DNA from: Thermogemmatispora aurantia
GTDB taxonomy: Bacteria > Chloroflexota > Ktedonobacteria > Ktedonobacterales > Ktedonobacteraceae
DNA length: 64,000 nucleotides
Assembly: GCF_008974285.1 (NCBI RefSeq)
Contig: NZ_BKZV01000001.1
Location: 357,319-421,318, forward strand
Reading direction: 5' to 3'
Position 1 is the stretch's first letter; each line of letters starts with the position of its first letter. Shown piece after piece: positions 52,656 through 61,610 of this stretch. The position numbers and the translations under genes are program-made. The notes under the pieces are model-generated. The model saw nothing but the letters and a program-made list of their open reading frames with translations, was not told the origin of the DNA and ran no database searches.

Positions 52656-53966
52656 ATGGCAGATGTACGACCTTTCCGTGGCATACGCTACGCGCCAACG
52701 GCGGTGAGCGACCTGGGGCAGGTACTCTGTCCTCCCTTTGATGTGATCTCGCCCGAGGCGCAGGAGCGCTATTATGCGCGCCATCCCTATAATATGATCC
52801 GTCTGGAGCTGGGGCGCGAACTTCCCGACGATACCACCCTGAATAATCGCTATACACGCGCGGCGCGGACCTTCGCCGAGTGGCGTAAGGAGGGCGTACT
52901 CCGTCAGGACACGGTCCCCAGCTATTATCTGTATCAACAGCGTTTCAGCTATGGAGGCCAGAGTTATACGCGCACGGGCCTGGTGGCGCGTGTGCGGCTG
53001 GAGCCGTGGAGCGCGCGGGTAGTGCTGCCCCATGAGCTGACGCTGAGCAAGCCCAAGGATGACCGGCTGCAGCTGATGCGGGCCTGTGCCGCTAATTTCA
53101 GCCCGATCATGGCCTGGTACGAGGACCCCCAGGCCCGCCTGCGCCGCCTGCTCCAGCCCTATGCTGAGGGCGCTGAGGTCCAGGCCCACGATGAGCTGGC
53201 CGACGAGCATCGCCTGCAGCCGATTACGGACCCGCAGCAGGTGGCGCTGATCCAGGACTTTTTCAGTCAGCGGCAGCTCTTCATTGCCGATGGGCACCAT
53301 CGCTATGAGACGGCTCTGAGCTATCGTGAGGAGATTCGCGAGCTGCATCGCGGTCTGGACCCGGAAGACGGGGCGAATTTTGTGATGATGGTCCTGATCG
53401 ATGTGGATGATCCTGGCTTGCTGGTGCTGCCCACACATCGTCTGCTCGCGGGCCTCTCCGCTGAGCAGCTGCAGCGCTTGACGCCGGAGCACCTGGGGCG
53501 CTATTTCCAGACTGAGCGCCTGGAAGGCGAGGCGGGTCAGGGCGCGGCACTGATGGCGCGTCTGGCAGAGGCGGGCCAGACAGCCCCTTCCTTTGCGCTG
53601 CTGACACCGGAAGGGAGCTGGCTGCTGCGGCTGACGGAGGCCGGGCAGGCGCAGATGGCCAAGAGCGGGCGAGAGCCGGCCTGGAACGCGCTCGACGTGG
53701 CGATTGCCCATCAGCTGCTGCTGGAAGAGTTGCTGGGACTGAGCGCGGAGGATGTGCGGGCAGGACGCTATTTGCGCTATACGCATGAGACGGAGGAGGC
53801 TCTGGCCGCGCTGCCACGGGGCGAGGCCCAGGCGGTGCTGCTGCTCAATCCGACGCCCGTGCGTCAGATCTGCGAGGTGGCCCGGGCCGATGAGCGCATG
53901 CCCCAGAAGTCGACTTATCTGTATCCGAAGCTGGCCAGCGGGCTGGTGATTCATCCACTCTGGTAG
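52656..53966 (+). CDS. DUF1015-family protein
   Basis: A 436-residue protein of a widely conserved family of unknown activity (DUF1015, COG4198). Diagnostic text: MADVRPFRGIRYAPTAVSDL, LCPPFDVISPEAQERYYARH, PYNMIRLELGRELPDDTTLN, PHELTLSKPKDDRLQLMRAC, FIADGHHRYETALSYREEIR and the C-terminal NPTPVRQICEVARADERMPQ with KSTYLYPKLASGLVIHPLW. The DGHHRYETA block is the most conserved part and looks like an active or ligand site. I chose ATG 52656, where homology starts; GTG 52614 is possible. It is followed after 207 bp by a nitrilase-family gene on the same strand. Confidence 0.88.
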   Translation: MADVRPFRGIRYAPTAVSDLGQVLCPPFDVISPEAQERYYARHPYNMIRLELGRELPDDTTLNNRYTRAARTFAEWRKEGVLRQDTVPSYYLYQQRFSYGGQSYTRTGLVARVRLEPWSARVVLPHELTLSKPKDDRLQLMRACAANFSPIMAWYEDPQARLRRLLQPYAEGAEVQAHDELADEHRLQPITDPQQVALIQDFFSQRQLFIADGHHRYETALSYREEIRELHRGLDPEDGANFVMMVLIDVDDPGLLVLPTHRLLAGLSAEQLQRLTPEHLGRYFQTERLEGEAGQGAALMARLAEAGQTAPSFALLTPEGSWLLRLTEAGQAQMAKSGREPAWNALDVAIAHQLLLEELLGLSAEDVRAGRYLRYTHETEEALAALPRGEAQAVLLLNPTPVRQICEVARADERMPQKSTYLYPKLASGLVIHPLW

Positions 53967-54173
53967 GCTTCCTGACCGACTGGGTGTTGCTCTGGCTAGC
54001 TGGCTGGGTGGCTGGCCGAGGGACTGCCCGGTCGGCTTTGTTCCGTCTGTTTTGCCTGGTCTGGCCCTGGATTGGCCTACCGATCGCCGATAGCCAGGAA
54101 GGATCAGAGCGGAGGCTGACCCGGGCCGATGATTGGTTGCGCACATGCGCGCAGGAGAGGAGCGACGAGAAGC

Positions 54174-54983
54174 ATGACAACGACGCTGATCGCTGCCGCA
54201 CAGCTTGAGTCAAGTCCTTCGGCGGAGGAAAATCTGGCTAAGGCGCGTTCGGCCATCGCGCTGGCGGCCCAGCGGGGGGCGCGCCTGGTGATTCTGCCCG
54301 AGATCTTCATGGCCTATCTCTCGCATGAGGAGTTTACAGCCCCCCATGCCCGCAGGGTAGCGCAGTCGTTGGATGGTCCCTTTGTGAGGGGCCTGCGCGA
54401 GGCGGCACGCGCTGCCCAGGTCTGGGTCGTGGCGGGCATGATCGAGACGGCTAGCGAGACGGAGGAGAAGACCTACAATACGACAGTGGTGCTCGATGAG
54501 CAGGGGCAGCTGCTGCGTGCCTATCATAAGACGCACATGTTCGATGCCTACGGCTACCGCGAGTCGGACGTGTTTGTGAGCGGCGACCAGCTCTTTGAGC
54601 CGCTGGCGACGCCGTTCGGGCGCATGGGACTGTTTGTCTGCTATGAGCTGCGTTTCCCCGAGGTAGCACGCTATCAGGCGGCGCGCGGGGTTGATTTCTT
54701 TGTGGTGCCCTCGGGTTGGGTGAACGGGCATTTGAAGGAAGTCCATTGGCGCCATCTGGTGGTGGCGCGCGCGATTGAGAACACGGCCTACATCTTTACC
54801 TGCGATCAGGCCGGGCATCAGTTCCTGGGCCGCTCGCTGCACGTTGATCCCCTGGGGGTGGTACTGGCCGAGGGGAGCGAGGGCGAGCAGCTGGTCTTTG
54901 GTGAGCTGGATCTCCAGCGCCTGGAGCAGGCACGGGCGAAGGTGCCATCGCTGCAACATCGGCGCCCGGATCTCTACAGCTAG
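54174..54983 (+). CDS. Carbon-nitrogen hydrolase (nitrilase superfamily amidase)
   Basis: A 269-residue amidase/hydrolase. The Glu-Lys-Cys catalytic triad is intact: Glu43 in VILPEIFMAYL, Lys119 in RAYHKTHMFDAYGYRE, Cys156 in GLFVCYELRFPEVARYQAAR. WRHLVVARAIENTAYIFTCD and HVDPLGVVLAEGSEGEQLVF follow. The AYHKxHLFD pattern is typical of omega-amidase/Nit2-like members, but the substrate remains inferred. ATG 54174 has a GGAGAGGAG purine run 14-22 bases upstream. It probably shares a transcript with the DUF1015 gene. It ends convergently with the HEAT-repeat gene. Confidence 0.9.
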   Translation: MTTTLIAAAQLESSPSAEENLAKARSAIALAAQRGARLVILPEIFMAYLSHEEFTAPHARRVAQSLDGPFVRGLREAARAAQVWVVAGMIETASETEEKTYNTTVVLDEQGQLLRAYHKTHMFDAYGYRESDVFVSGDQLFEPLATPFGRMGLFVCYELRFPEVARYQAARGVDFFVVPSGWVNGHLKEVHWRHLVVARAIENTAYIFTCDQAGHQFLGRSLHVDPLGVVLAEGSEGEQLVFGELDLQRLEQARAKVPSLQHRRPDLYS

Positions 54984-55088
54984 TCTTCCTTTCCTTCCTC
55001 TCGCCCGCCTGCTCGCTGTCGGCGCTGGCTGCCAGGTGGGTGCTCTTGCCCGGGTACGCGGGGCCGGCCCGCCCGTCCTTGGGCCGGG

Positions 55089-56762
55089 TTAGCGCGGCGG
55101 GAAGAGGTCGCCTGGCAGCGGCTGTAGTTCGTTGTTGTCGAGCGTCTCCAGCAGCATGCGGAAAGGTCCCTGGCGGATCGAGAGACTGAGGAGGGCGCGG
55201 ACAAAGGGCTGCTCTTTGAGGGGGAGGCCCGAGCCTGGGTGCAGAGCCGCCGCAACGGCGCGGATCAGGGCTACTTCCTGCTTCCGTCCGGCGAAGGTGA
55301 AGAGCTGGCCCTGACGGCGCAGACGGGTCTCGTAGAGCAGGCGCCAGTGGTCATCGATCAGCTCCTCCAGGGCCTGCTCGACGACGGTCTCGAGGGCCTG
55401 GCGCTGGTCGGTGGCGGTCTGCTGCTGGTTTTGCTTGTGGCTGCGCCCTCGTCCGCGTGCACTGGCGGGAGGCACGCGGGGGAACTCGATGGTGCCCCAG
55501 TAGCGGGCCATAAATGGCTGGATACGCTCCAGTGGCTCGTACATCCAGGAGGAAAATTCGGGCATTTGAAATAGTTCATCGCCCTTTTGGACGAGGGGCA
55601 ACAGCTCGGGTGAGAAGGGCTGCGGCTCCAGGGCGGTGGCCACGGGCTGGCCCTGATGCTGCTGCATCTCGGCGGAGAGCAGGGGGCGCCAGATAGCGTA
55701 AGCGATGGGCAGCTTATGGCGCCCGCGACGGTTGAGGGCGGCGGCCTCGCTGATGAGGGCCAGGCAGTAGGCCGGCGGGACGACGAAGTTGGTGAAGCCC
55801 TGGTCGCCCATTTCGCGGACGAGGCGCTGCCAGCGGTCGACGGCCATTTCGTCCGTGCTATAACAATCTTTGATGCCCCACTGGTCCTGACAGAGCAGGT
55901 TGATCCCCTTGACGGTCTCTTCAGAGTGCTTCCAGGCGAGCATGATGATCTGGGAGCCGCTGCCATCGATGAAGCTGACGCGCGCTTCGTAGAGGGGGTA
56001 GGCGGGACGAGCAGCTTCAGCCAGGGCCTGGGCTTCGGTGCCGGGAGCGGCCTGCATGGTGAGGCGCCCGAGAGCGGCACGGGCGTGCTGCTTGAGCAGG
56101 CGGTTCGAGCTGGTGGTGAGCAGGTGGTTGAGGGCGGGAATGGCCTGGGGGGCAGCCAGGCTGCCAAGCTGTTCGAGGGCGTCGATGGTGGCCATGACGA
56201 CCCGCGTCGACTGATTTTCGAGCAGGGGCAGGAGCAGATGGACGGCACGCGGGTCGTGGCTGCGTCCGAGCCAGTCAACGAAGCCAAGGCGCCGCTCCAG
56301 CGGCATGCTGAGGACGTCTTCGAGGACGGCCTCGACTCCTAGCTCGCTCTTGCCAACCAGCTCCAGAAGACGGCTCTGCATCTGGAGCATGGCAGCCTCG
56401 GGATCGTTGAGGTATTCGACCAGCCCCTCCTCTGCCAGCTCGGAGTTGAGTTCTCTGAGGACGGGCGCCAGGGTAAGCTTGGCGATGTCGCTGACGGTGG
56501 GATCGGTGACAAAGTCTTCAAGTACTTCGCGGTCATCTTCGGTGGCCAGGTGTGAGAGGATATAGACCGCGGTGGAGTGGGCCGCCGGGTCACGGCGGCG
56601 CAGCAGGTCCAGTACTTTGTCGCGTGCTCCCGCTGTCCATTCTTCGTCGAGCCGCTCCAGATAGGCATCCATCTGAAGGGGGTCGATGCTGTCGCGGTGA
56701 CACACGGCGTCGAGGACTTCGTCAATGCTCGGCGATGGCGATTCTTTTCGCTTCTTTGGCAT
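55089..56762 (-). CDS. HEAT-repeat protein of unknown function
   Basis: A 557-residue protein. The first half (about 15-275) is a row of alpha-helical HEAT-like repeats (VLDLLRRRDPAAHSTAVYIL, REVLEDFVTDPTVSDIAKLT, AVHLLLPLLENQSTRVVMAT, IPALNHLLTTSSNRLLKQHA). The second half (about 290-557) is a mixed domain I cannot place (YEARVSFIDGSGSQIIMLAW, GFTNFVVPPAYCLALISEAA, LIDDHWRLLYETRLRRQGQL). I chose ATG 56762 because GAGGGAGAGG lies just upstream; an ATG at 56948 lacks a site but would add a basic N-terminus. It lies downstream of the terminase-like gene on the same strand. A shared role is inferred only from position. Confidence 0.7.
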   Translation of the reverse strand: MPKKRKESPSPSIDEVLDAVCHRDSIDPLQMDAYLERLDEEWTAGARDKVLDLLRRRDPAAHSTAVYILSHLATEDDREVLEDFVTDPTVSDIAKLTLAPVLRELNSELAEEGLVEYLNDPEAAMLQMQSRLLELVGKSELGVEAVLEDVLSMPLERRLGFVDWLGRSHDPRAVHLLLPLLENQSTRVVMATIDALEQLGSLAAPQAIPALNHLLTTSSNRLLKQHARAALGRLTMQAAPGTEAQALAEAARPAYPLYEARVSFIDGSGSQIIMLAWKHSEETVKGINLLCQDQWGIKDCYSTDEMAVDRWQRLVREMGDQGFTNFVVPPAYCLALISEAAALNRRGRHKLPIAYAIWRPLLSAEMQQHQGQPVATALEPQPFSPELLPLVQKGDELFQMPEFSSWMYEPLERIQPFMARYWGTIEFPRVPPASARGRGRSHKQNQQQTATDQRQALETVVEQALEELIDDHWRLLYETRLRRQGQLFTFAGRKQEVALIRAVAAALHPGSGLPLKEQPFVRALLSLSIRQGPFRMLLETLDNNELQPLPGDLFPPR

Positions 56763-57141
56763 GCCTCTCCCTCTTTTCTCTGCGCTGTCCTCCACTACGG
56801 TCGAGGGGATGGGACGACGCTTCTCCTCTTCGCTCTTCACTTGGTTCTCTTGGTCCGCTGAGGCTCTTCTGGCGTCCGCCCACAGGCGGGACCGCTGACT
56901 GCGGCTAGGGGTGGTCTGGTTAGCGGCGCCGCGTCGCCTCTTTTTCATGGCCGGTCTTCGTGTGGGTTGCTTTGCTATCGTGTGGATTGTACCACGCCGT
57001 GGGGCACAAGTCGATAGCAGACCAGGCGCAGGGGGGCAGATGGACTGGTTGGGAGCACACAGGAGAGAAATGAGCACAGACTCCTTCTTAGAGAGAGACA
57101 GGAGCACTACCGACGGGCCACTTTTGGGCCATTTTCGGCTT
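56763..57141. other. Spacer between terminase-like and HEAT-repeat genes
   Basis: About 380 bp. The HEAT frame stays open through most of it with basic, low-complexity text (MKKRRRGAANQTTPSRSQRS), so the real start may be earlier than 56762. No promoter or hairpin stands out. Confidence 0.4.
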
Positions 57142-58668
57142 TCAAAAACGGCTCTCGTCTCGATAGAGGCGGCGCGGCGGGATCAGGGCCGAGGCAGGCG
57201 GCTGGTCGAGTTCATTGAGGGCCTCGCAGAGAAGGGCCAGGCTGATGAGAAAGTCGTCGTGGCCCTCGCCGGGGTTGACGTACATGTCGATCCCGCTCTC
57301 ACCGAGCAGACGGTAGCGGGCCTGACGGAGTTGCTGCCAGCATTCACCCGCGATGGCCGTCGGGGCGCTGGCGGGGACGTAGAGCTTGAGGCGCCCGCTG
57401 TTGATGGTGGCCAGGAACTGATAGGTGAGGCGCGATTTGCGGGGACGGGTGAAGGTGAAGGGCAGGAGGCGCTCGTCGCCGAGGCGGCTGCGCAGGAGGG
57501 CGGCCAGGCCGGCGCCGAGGCCGGTGGCGTCGATGATGAGACGGCGCAGGCGCCAGCGCTCGGCCAGGACCAGAACGGCGCTGTACTGCTCCAGATAGGG
57601 GCGGCCTGTCCACCATTGCTGGTGGACGACGCGCAGGGCGGGCAGCCCTAGCTCGTTCTGGCTGAGGGCGGCAATAGTGAGGACGGTGCTGTCGCGGCGA
57701 CGCCGTGAAGGCACGGCTGAAGGCTGGCTAAGAAGGGCAAGCTGCTCTTCTGGCCGGGGCTCTTCACCACCGATGTCGATGGCAGCAACGTAGTGCGCCT
57801 CTTCCTGTGGCTCTTCTTGCCAGGGGTGATCTCCCTGGAGGAGGCTGCGCTGCAGGGGAGTGAGCAGGTGGCCGGCACCGCTGATGGGCTGGAGCAGATA
57901 CTGGGTCTGGATGGCGGGATGGCTGGCCCCCAGGCGCTGGATTTCGCTTTCGACGAAGCGCCGGTAGGCGGGGTTGATGGCCGCCAGGGCCTGCCAGTCG
58001 TATTCAAAGTGGGTCCTCCGCCCCTCGCGCTGTTCGCGCTCCCGGTTCAAGGCCCGCTGACGGGCCAGCAGGGTGTCGTCGCTCCAGGCGGTGCCGTAGA
58101 GAACGGTGGTGGCGTTGGTGGTGGCGGCCATCGGGCGAAAGTCGCGATCGAATTTGTCGAGGCTGACGTCCTGGGCTTCGTCGATTTCAAGCAGGAGGCT
58201 GGCGGTGGCGCCAACGACGTTGCTCTCGGGGGCAGCGGAGAGAAAGAGGATGCGCGGGCCGCTGTGGCGCCGGACGAGCTGGGGATCGGCCTGGGGCGCC
58301 AGGCCAAGCAGGTGGTCGCCGCTGCGCCAGAGGCGCTCAGCCAGGGGCGAGGTCTGCAAGAGAGTGAGCAGGCGCAGGCGACTGGTGAGGAGCTGGGGTT
58401 TGAAGGTGGGAGCGGCTTTGACAATGGTGCCTTCGGGAACGGTGGCCAACAGGTAGGCTTCGAGGACGGCAGAGAGCTGGTTTTTGCCCATCTGGCGCGC
58501 GAGCATGACGCTGAAGATGTCGCCGCGCCCGCTGTGGATGGAGTCGAGGATGGCGACGGCAATCTCGCGCTGGTAGGGATAGAGCGGGCGCGCCAGGACG
58601 GTGCTGGCGAAGTGGTCAATGTCGCTCTCTGGGGACGAGACTGACTGAAACGGGAATATATCAGGCAT
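57142..58668 (-). CDS. Terminase large-subunit-like ATPase/nuclease, outside any prophage
   Basis: A 508-residue protein with the two-domain plan of phage terminase large subunits. The ATPase half has Walker A-like VMLARQMGKNQLSAVLEAYL, Walker B LLLEIDEAQDVSLDKFDRDF and the coupling motif TTVLYGTAWSDDTLL. The nuclease half (RNase H fold) has the acidic residues in VAAIDIGGEE, LIIDATGLGAGLAALLRSRL and GHDDFLISLALL. All motifs look intact. No portal, capsid, small terminase, integrase or lysis gene is nearby. The start is uncertain: ATG 58668 begins the conserved part but lacks a ribosome site. Its neighbour downstream is the HEAT-repeat gene. Confidence 0.8.
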   Translation of the reverse strand: MPDIFPFQSVSSPESDIDHFASTVLARPLYPYQREIAVAILDSIHSGRGDIFSVMLARQMGKNQLSAVLEAYLLATVPEGTIVKAAPTFKPQLLTSRLRLLTLLQTSPLAERLWRSGDHLLGLAPQADPQLVRRHSGPRILFLSAAPESNVVGATASLLLEIDEAQDVSLDKFDRDFRPMAATTNATTVLYGTAWSDDTLLARQRALNREREQREGRRTHFEYDWQALAAINPAYRRFVESEIQRLGASHPAIQTQYLLQPISGAGHLLTPLQRSLLQGDHPWQEEPQEEAHYVAAIDIGGEEPRPEEQLALLSQPSAVPSRRRRDSTVLTIAALSQNELGLPALRVVHQQWWTGRPYLEQYSAVLVLAERWRLRRLIIDATGLGAGLAALLRSRLGDERLLPFTFTRPRKSRLTYQFLATINSGRLKLYVPASAPTAIAGECWQQLRQARYRLLGESGIDMYVNPGEGHDDFLISLALLCEALNELDQPPASALIPPRRLYRDESRF

Positions 58669-59181
58669 GGCTGGAGGAGATGCTTGAGTGGTCGCTGGCT
58701 GGTCTGGCAAAGGGGACAGACAAGCAAGCAGAGAGACAGGCGAGCGGGCCAGGCTGGCACTCTTCCTCCGCTGTGCTTGCGGTATGCAGGCGTGGTGCTT
58801 CTCTGAGTAGGGGGAAGGCTGTCGCCGCGTTAAGAGGAGGGCGATCTCCCGGCGCGTGGCCAGAAGCAGAACACCTGGCCCGCTCAACAAGAGTGGAGGA
58901 GCCTGGAAGGACCGGCCAGCCCAGCGAGCTGGCTCGTGTCCGCTGCTCGTGACCGGTCCTTATAACAAGTATAGCATGATGGAGCGAGGGCTGACAAGAA
59001 CCTGCCCGCTCCCTCTCCCCGCGATGAGCGAGGGGGAGGAAATGCTGTGGTCAGGAGTGTAACGTCGGGCCAGGCTCATTTGAAGAGAAGTGTGTGAGCG
59101 GGAGTGGGCACCCGGTACCCGGTAGTCTCGCCAGGGTCTCCTCCTGCACAGGTTTTCAACAGGGAAGGATACTCAGAAGGG
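58669..59181. other. Divergent region between terminase-like and sigma genes
   Basis: About 510 bp with the minus-strand promoter at 58968-58997. The terminase frame is open through 58890 with non-conserved text. A plus-strand frame (58680-58952) is not supported. Confidence 0.45.
58968..58997 (-). promoter_or_regulatory. Promoter of the terminase-like gene
   Basis: On the minus strand TTGTCA (58992-58997), 18 bp, then TATACT (58968-58973) preceded by TGC. It predicts a leader of about 290 nt before ATG 58668. Confidence 0.6.
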
Positions 59182-59841
59182 ATGAAGCGTGAGCCAGAGC
59201 GGAGCAGGTTCTCACCTGTGCCGTCTGCTTCCTCAGCGGAGGAGACAGCCAGGGCTGAGCTGGAGCGGGCTTTGATCGAGCACAGCGAGTTACTGCTTCA
59301 GAACCTGCAATTCTACGTTGTGCGCCTGGGGGCAGCTCCCGAGAGGGAGGCTCATGCCATCGCGCTGGAGGTCCTACAGGAGGTGGCCGTTGAGGCGCTG
59401 GCCCACGCCGCGCGCTTTGAGCCGGGGCGCCAGCCGCTGGCCTGGCTGCTTGGGATCGGGCTGAACGTGATCCGACGCCAGAAGGCTGAGCGGGCGCGCC
59501 GGAACCAGCGCGAGCTTTCTCCCGCCCGTCTGGCAAGCGCGCTAGCGGTGGATCAGTCCCCCAGTGAGCTAGAGGCCTTTGATCACCTGCAGGCGACGAG
59601 CGCCGGGCCAGAAGAGGAGGTTGAGGCCGAGCAGGGGGCGGCAGCACTGCTGGCTCTGGTCGGCGAGGAGGATCGCGAGCTGTTGCGTCTGGCAGTGATC
59701 GAGGGTTGTGAGCGCGAACTGCTGGCGCGCCACCTGGGGATTAGCCCGGTAGCGGCGCGGGTACGGCTCCATCGCGCGCTCCAGCGTCTGCGGCGGGCCT
59801 TGCAACAGCAGGTGGCCACCAACCTGGACAGGCCCGGCTAG
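59182..59841 (+). CDS. Divergent ECF-like sigma factor
   Basis: A 219-residue sigma-like protein. The region 2 equivalent is weakly conserved (LLQNLQFYVVRLGAAPEREA, HAIALEVLQEVAVEALAHAA, QPLAWLLGIGLNVIRRQKAE). The region 4 part is clearer (EEDRELLRLAVIEGCERELL, ARHLGISPVAARVRLHRALQ, RLRRAL). The 59996 gene next to it encodes a one-pass membrane protein that could be its anti-sigma factor. I chose ATG 59182, with GGAAGGAT twelve bases upstream; ATG 59104 would add 26 residues. Confidence 0.72.
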   Translation: MKREPERSRFSPVPSASSAEETARAELERALIEHSELLLQNLQFYVVRLGAAPEREAHAIALEVLQEVAVEALAHAARFEPGRQPLAWLLGIGLNVIRRQKAERARRNQRELSPARLASALAVDQSPSELEAFDHLQATSAGPEEEVEAEQGAAALLALVGEEDRELLRLAVIEGCERELLARHLGISPVAARVRLHRALQRLRRALQQQVATNLDRPG

Positions 59842-59995
59842 CCGCCTGGCCACCAGCCCCAGATGCGAGCAGATCCGGGAGGAAGTCAGCAGAAAGGAGC
59901 CTATCGGTCTAGAGCGGTACTTTCTGAGCGATTATCTGAGCGATTACGGGAAGTCAGATAGCGACTCAAGAACAGAGCAGAGAAGGGATCGATCA

Positions 59996-61234
59996 ATGGA
60001 ATTACAAGAGCATGCACAAGAGCACTCACTGCCCGCGGGAGAGCGACGCGCACGTTTCTTGCGGCGCTACCTTGAGGCTCTGGAGAGCGGCGACGAGCAG
60101 AGGCTGGCGCTGCTGCTGCAGGAGGCCGAGGCCGATGCCGGTCTGGAGGAGCTGCTGCTAGAGACCAATGCCGCCCTGGCGGCGGAGGACGGGCTGACGG
60201 TGACCGCTACCGAGGGGGAAGAGGCGCACCGCCGGCTTGAGCAGGTCGTGAGGCGCTCTCAGCCAGCCCAGGCCAGCCTGGCCCGTGCTGGGTCGCTCCT
60301 GGGCGAGACTGGCCCGCGGGTGCGCCCGGTGCAGGTGCCGCAAGGGCGCCGCGTGCCGGTTCGCCAGGTGCTGCGCCGTTCGTGGATGTTGATCGCCGCG
60401 GCGGTGCTGTTGGTGGTCTTGTTCGTGGTCGGCAGTAGCACCGGGCTGGCGGCGACACTCCTCTCGTTCTTTAGCGTGCAGCGTTTCCAGCCGGTGTCAG
60501 TCAGTCAGCAGACGATCCAGGCGGCTCAGCTTCCGCAGTTGCGCGATCTGGGCGAGCTGCAGACCACGCCGACGTTGCTGCGACTGGAGCGCCATCTGAC
60601 GCGCGCCCAGGCCGAGCAATTGGCCGGCTTCACACTCAAGCTGCCGACGAATCTGCCGGCCTCTTTCAGCGGTCGCCAGCCGGCCTTTGATGTGCTGGAG
60701 GGTGGCCAGGCGACCTTTACGTTCCGCGCGGCCAGCGCACGTGCCTATCTGACACGCATCGGCCACGCGAATATAGCTATTCCCCCTCAGCTGGACGGGG
60801 CGACCTTTGTGATCCATGTCTCGCGCATTGTCGAGACTCACTATGTGAGCAGCGGCGGCAAGCTGCTGGTGATTGTGCAGGGACCGTCTCCGACGATCGA
60901 GGCCACTGGTAAGGCTTCCCTGGAGGATCTGCGCAATTTCTTGCTCTCGCTGCCAGGGCTGCCCCCGTCGCTGGTGCAGCAGCTGCGCCAGATCGATCTG
61001 CGCAGCGGTACAGTGCCGATCCCCGTGCTGGCTGGCATGTCTTCCCAGACGGTAACGGTCCAGGGTCAATCGGGCCTTTTGCTGACCAGCGATCAGCTTG
61101 AGTCGTCCAGTAAGATGACGAATCTGCCGGTCGGGGAGGCCGTGCTCTGGCAGGCCCAGGGACGCGTCTATCTGCTGGGCGAGAGCGGTCATGATCAGAA
61201 CGAGCTGTTGAGCGTGGCGAATAGCCTGCAGTAG
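59996..61234 (+). CDS. Single-pass membrane protein, likely anti-sigma factor
   Basis: A 412-residue protein. The cytoplasmic N-terminus (1-128) is helical and charged (FLRRYLEALESGDEQRLALL, LLQEAEADAGLEELLLETNA) without a zinc motif. One membrane segment lies at 130-150 (WMLIAAAVLLVVLFVVGSS). The outer part (about 165-412) resembles DUF4367-type sensor domains (LAGFTLKLPTNLPASFSGRQ, AVLWQAQGRVYLLGESGHDQ). Its position 154 bp after a divergent sigma gene suggests it controls that factor. The call is inferred. There is no strong ribosome site before ATG 59996 beyond GAAGGGATCG. Confidence 0.65.
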   Translation: MELQEHAQEHSLPAGERRARFLRRYLEALESGDEQRLALLLQEAEADAGLEELLLETNAALAAEDGLTVTATEGEEAHRRLEQVVRRSQPAQASLARAGSLLGETGPRVRPVQVPQGRRVPVRQVLRRSWMLIAAAVLLVVLFVVGSSTGLAATLLSFFSVQRFQPVSVSQQTIQAAQLPQLRDLGELQTTPTLLRLERHLTRAQAEQLAGFTLKLPTNLPASFSGRQPAFDVLEGGQATFTFRAASARAYLTRIGHANIAIPPQLDGATFVIHVSRIVETHYVSSGGKLLVIVQGPSPTIEATGKASLEDLRNFLLSLPGLPPSLVQQLRQIDLRSGTVPIPVLAGMSSQTVTVQGQSGLLLTSDQLESSSKMTNLPVGEAVLWQAQGRVYLLGESGHDQNELLSVANSLQ

Positions 61235-61610
61235 GCAGGTTCAGCGGCCTGCTGGCTCAGAGGAGCGAGCGGGTCAGCCAGCCGTGGCCGACCCGTTCGC
61301 TCTGTCAGGATTGGGCGCTCTTCGTCTCAGGTGCTTCTCTCTGCGGCGCCCGCAGGCCCGCATCAGGCAAGGCAACGGATCGGCAGAGGTCGTCTGGGTG
61401 ACTGGACTGCTCCCCAGGTTTGACGGCTTCGAGCCGATCCGTTGCTGTCTGTCTGTCTATCTTTCGGTCCGGTCCGACCGCGCTGCCTGAGACAGGCCAG
61501 CCTCCGCCAGCTTTGGGGCTGCGCAGCGGGGACGAACGGCAGGGGCTTTGCATAGTCTGTCTGCGTGACCGAATCTGATCCAATCCGACGAAGAGGAGCG
61601 AGGAGCGTTC
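61235..61610. other. Intergenic region with terminator
   Basis: About 375 bp holding the terminator-like stem at 61263-61302 and the upstream region of the ABC exporter genes. No gene is supported. Confidence 0.45.
61263..61302. terminator. Terminator-like inverted repeat after the membrane protein gene
   Basis: Arms GAGCGAGCGGGTC (61263-61275) and GACCCGTTCGCTC (61290-61302) with one G-U-type mismatch and a 14-base loop. There is no U-tract. Confidence 0.6.

Noticed and set aside
52326..54146. 606-codon minus-strand open frame
   Set aside because: It is antisense to the DUF1015 gene through most of its length, is very rich in Gln, Arg and His as expected from reading the complement of a GC-rich gene, and has no recognisable domain.
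57793..58644. 283-codon plus-strand Gly/Ala-rich frame
   Set aside because: Antisense to the terminase-like gene, with composition typical of the complement of its codons.
58669..58890. N-terminal extension of the terminase-like protein
   Set aside because: Open but Pro/Ala/Ser-rich and not conserved-looking; the recognisable fold starts after 58668. The promoter position does not exclude it, so the start is marked uncertain.
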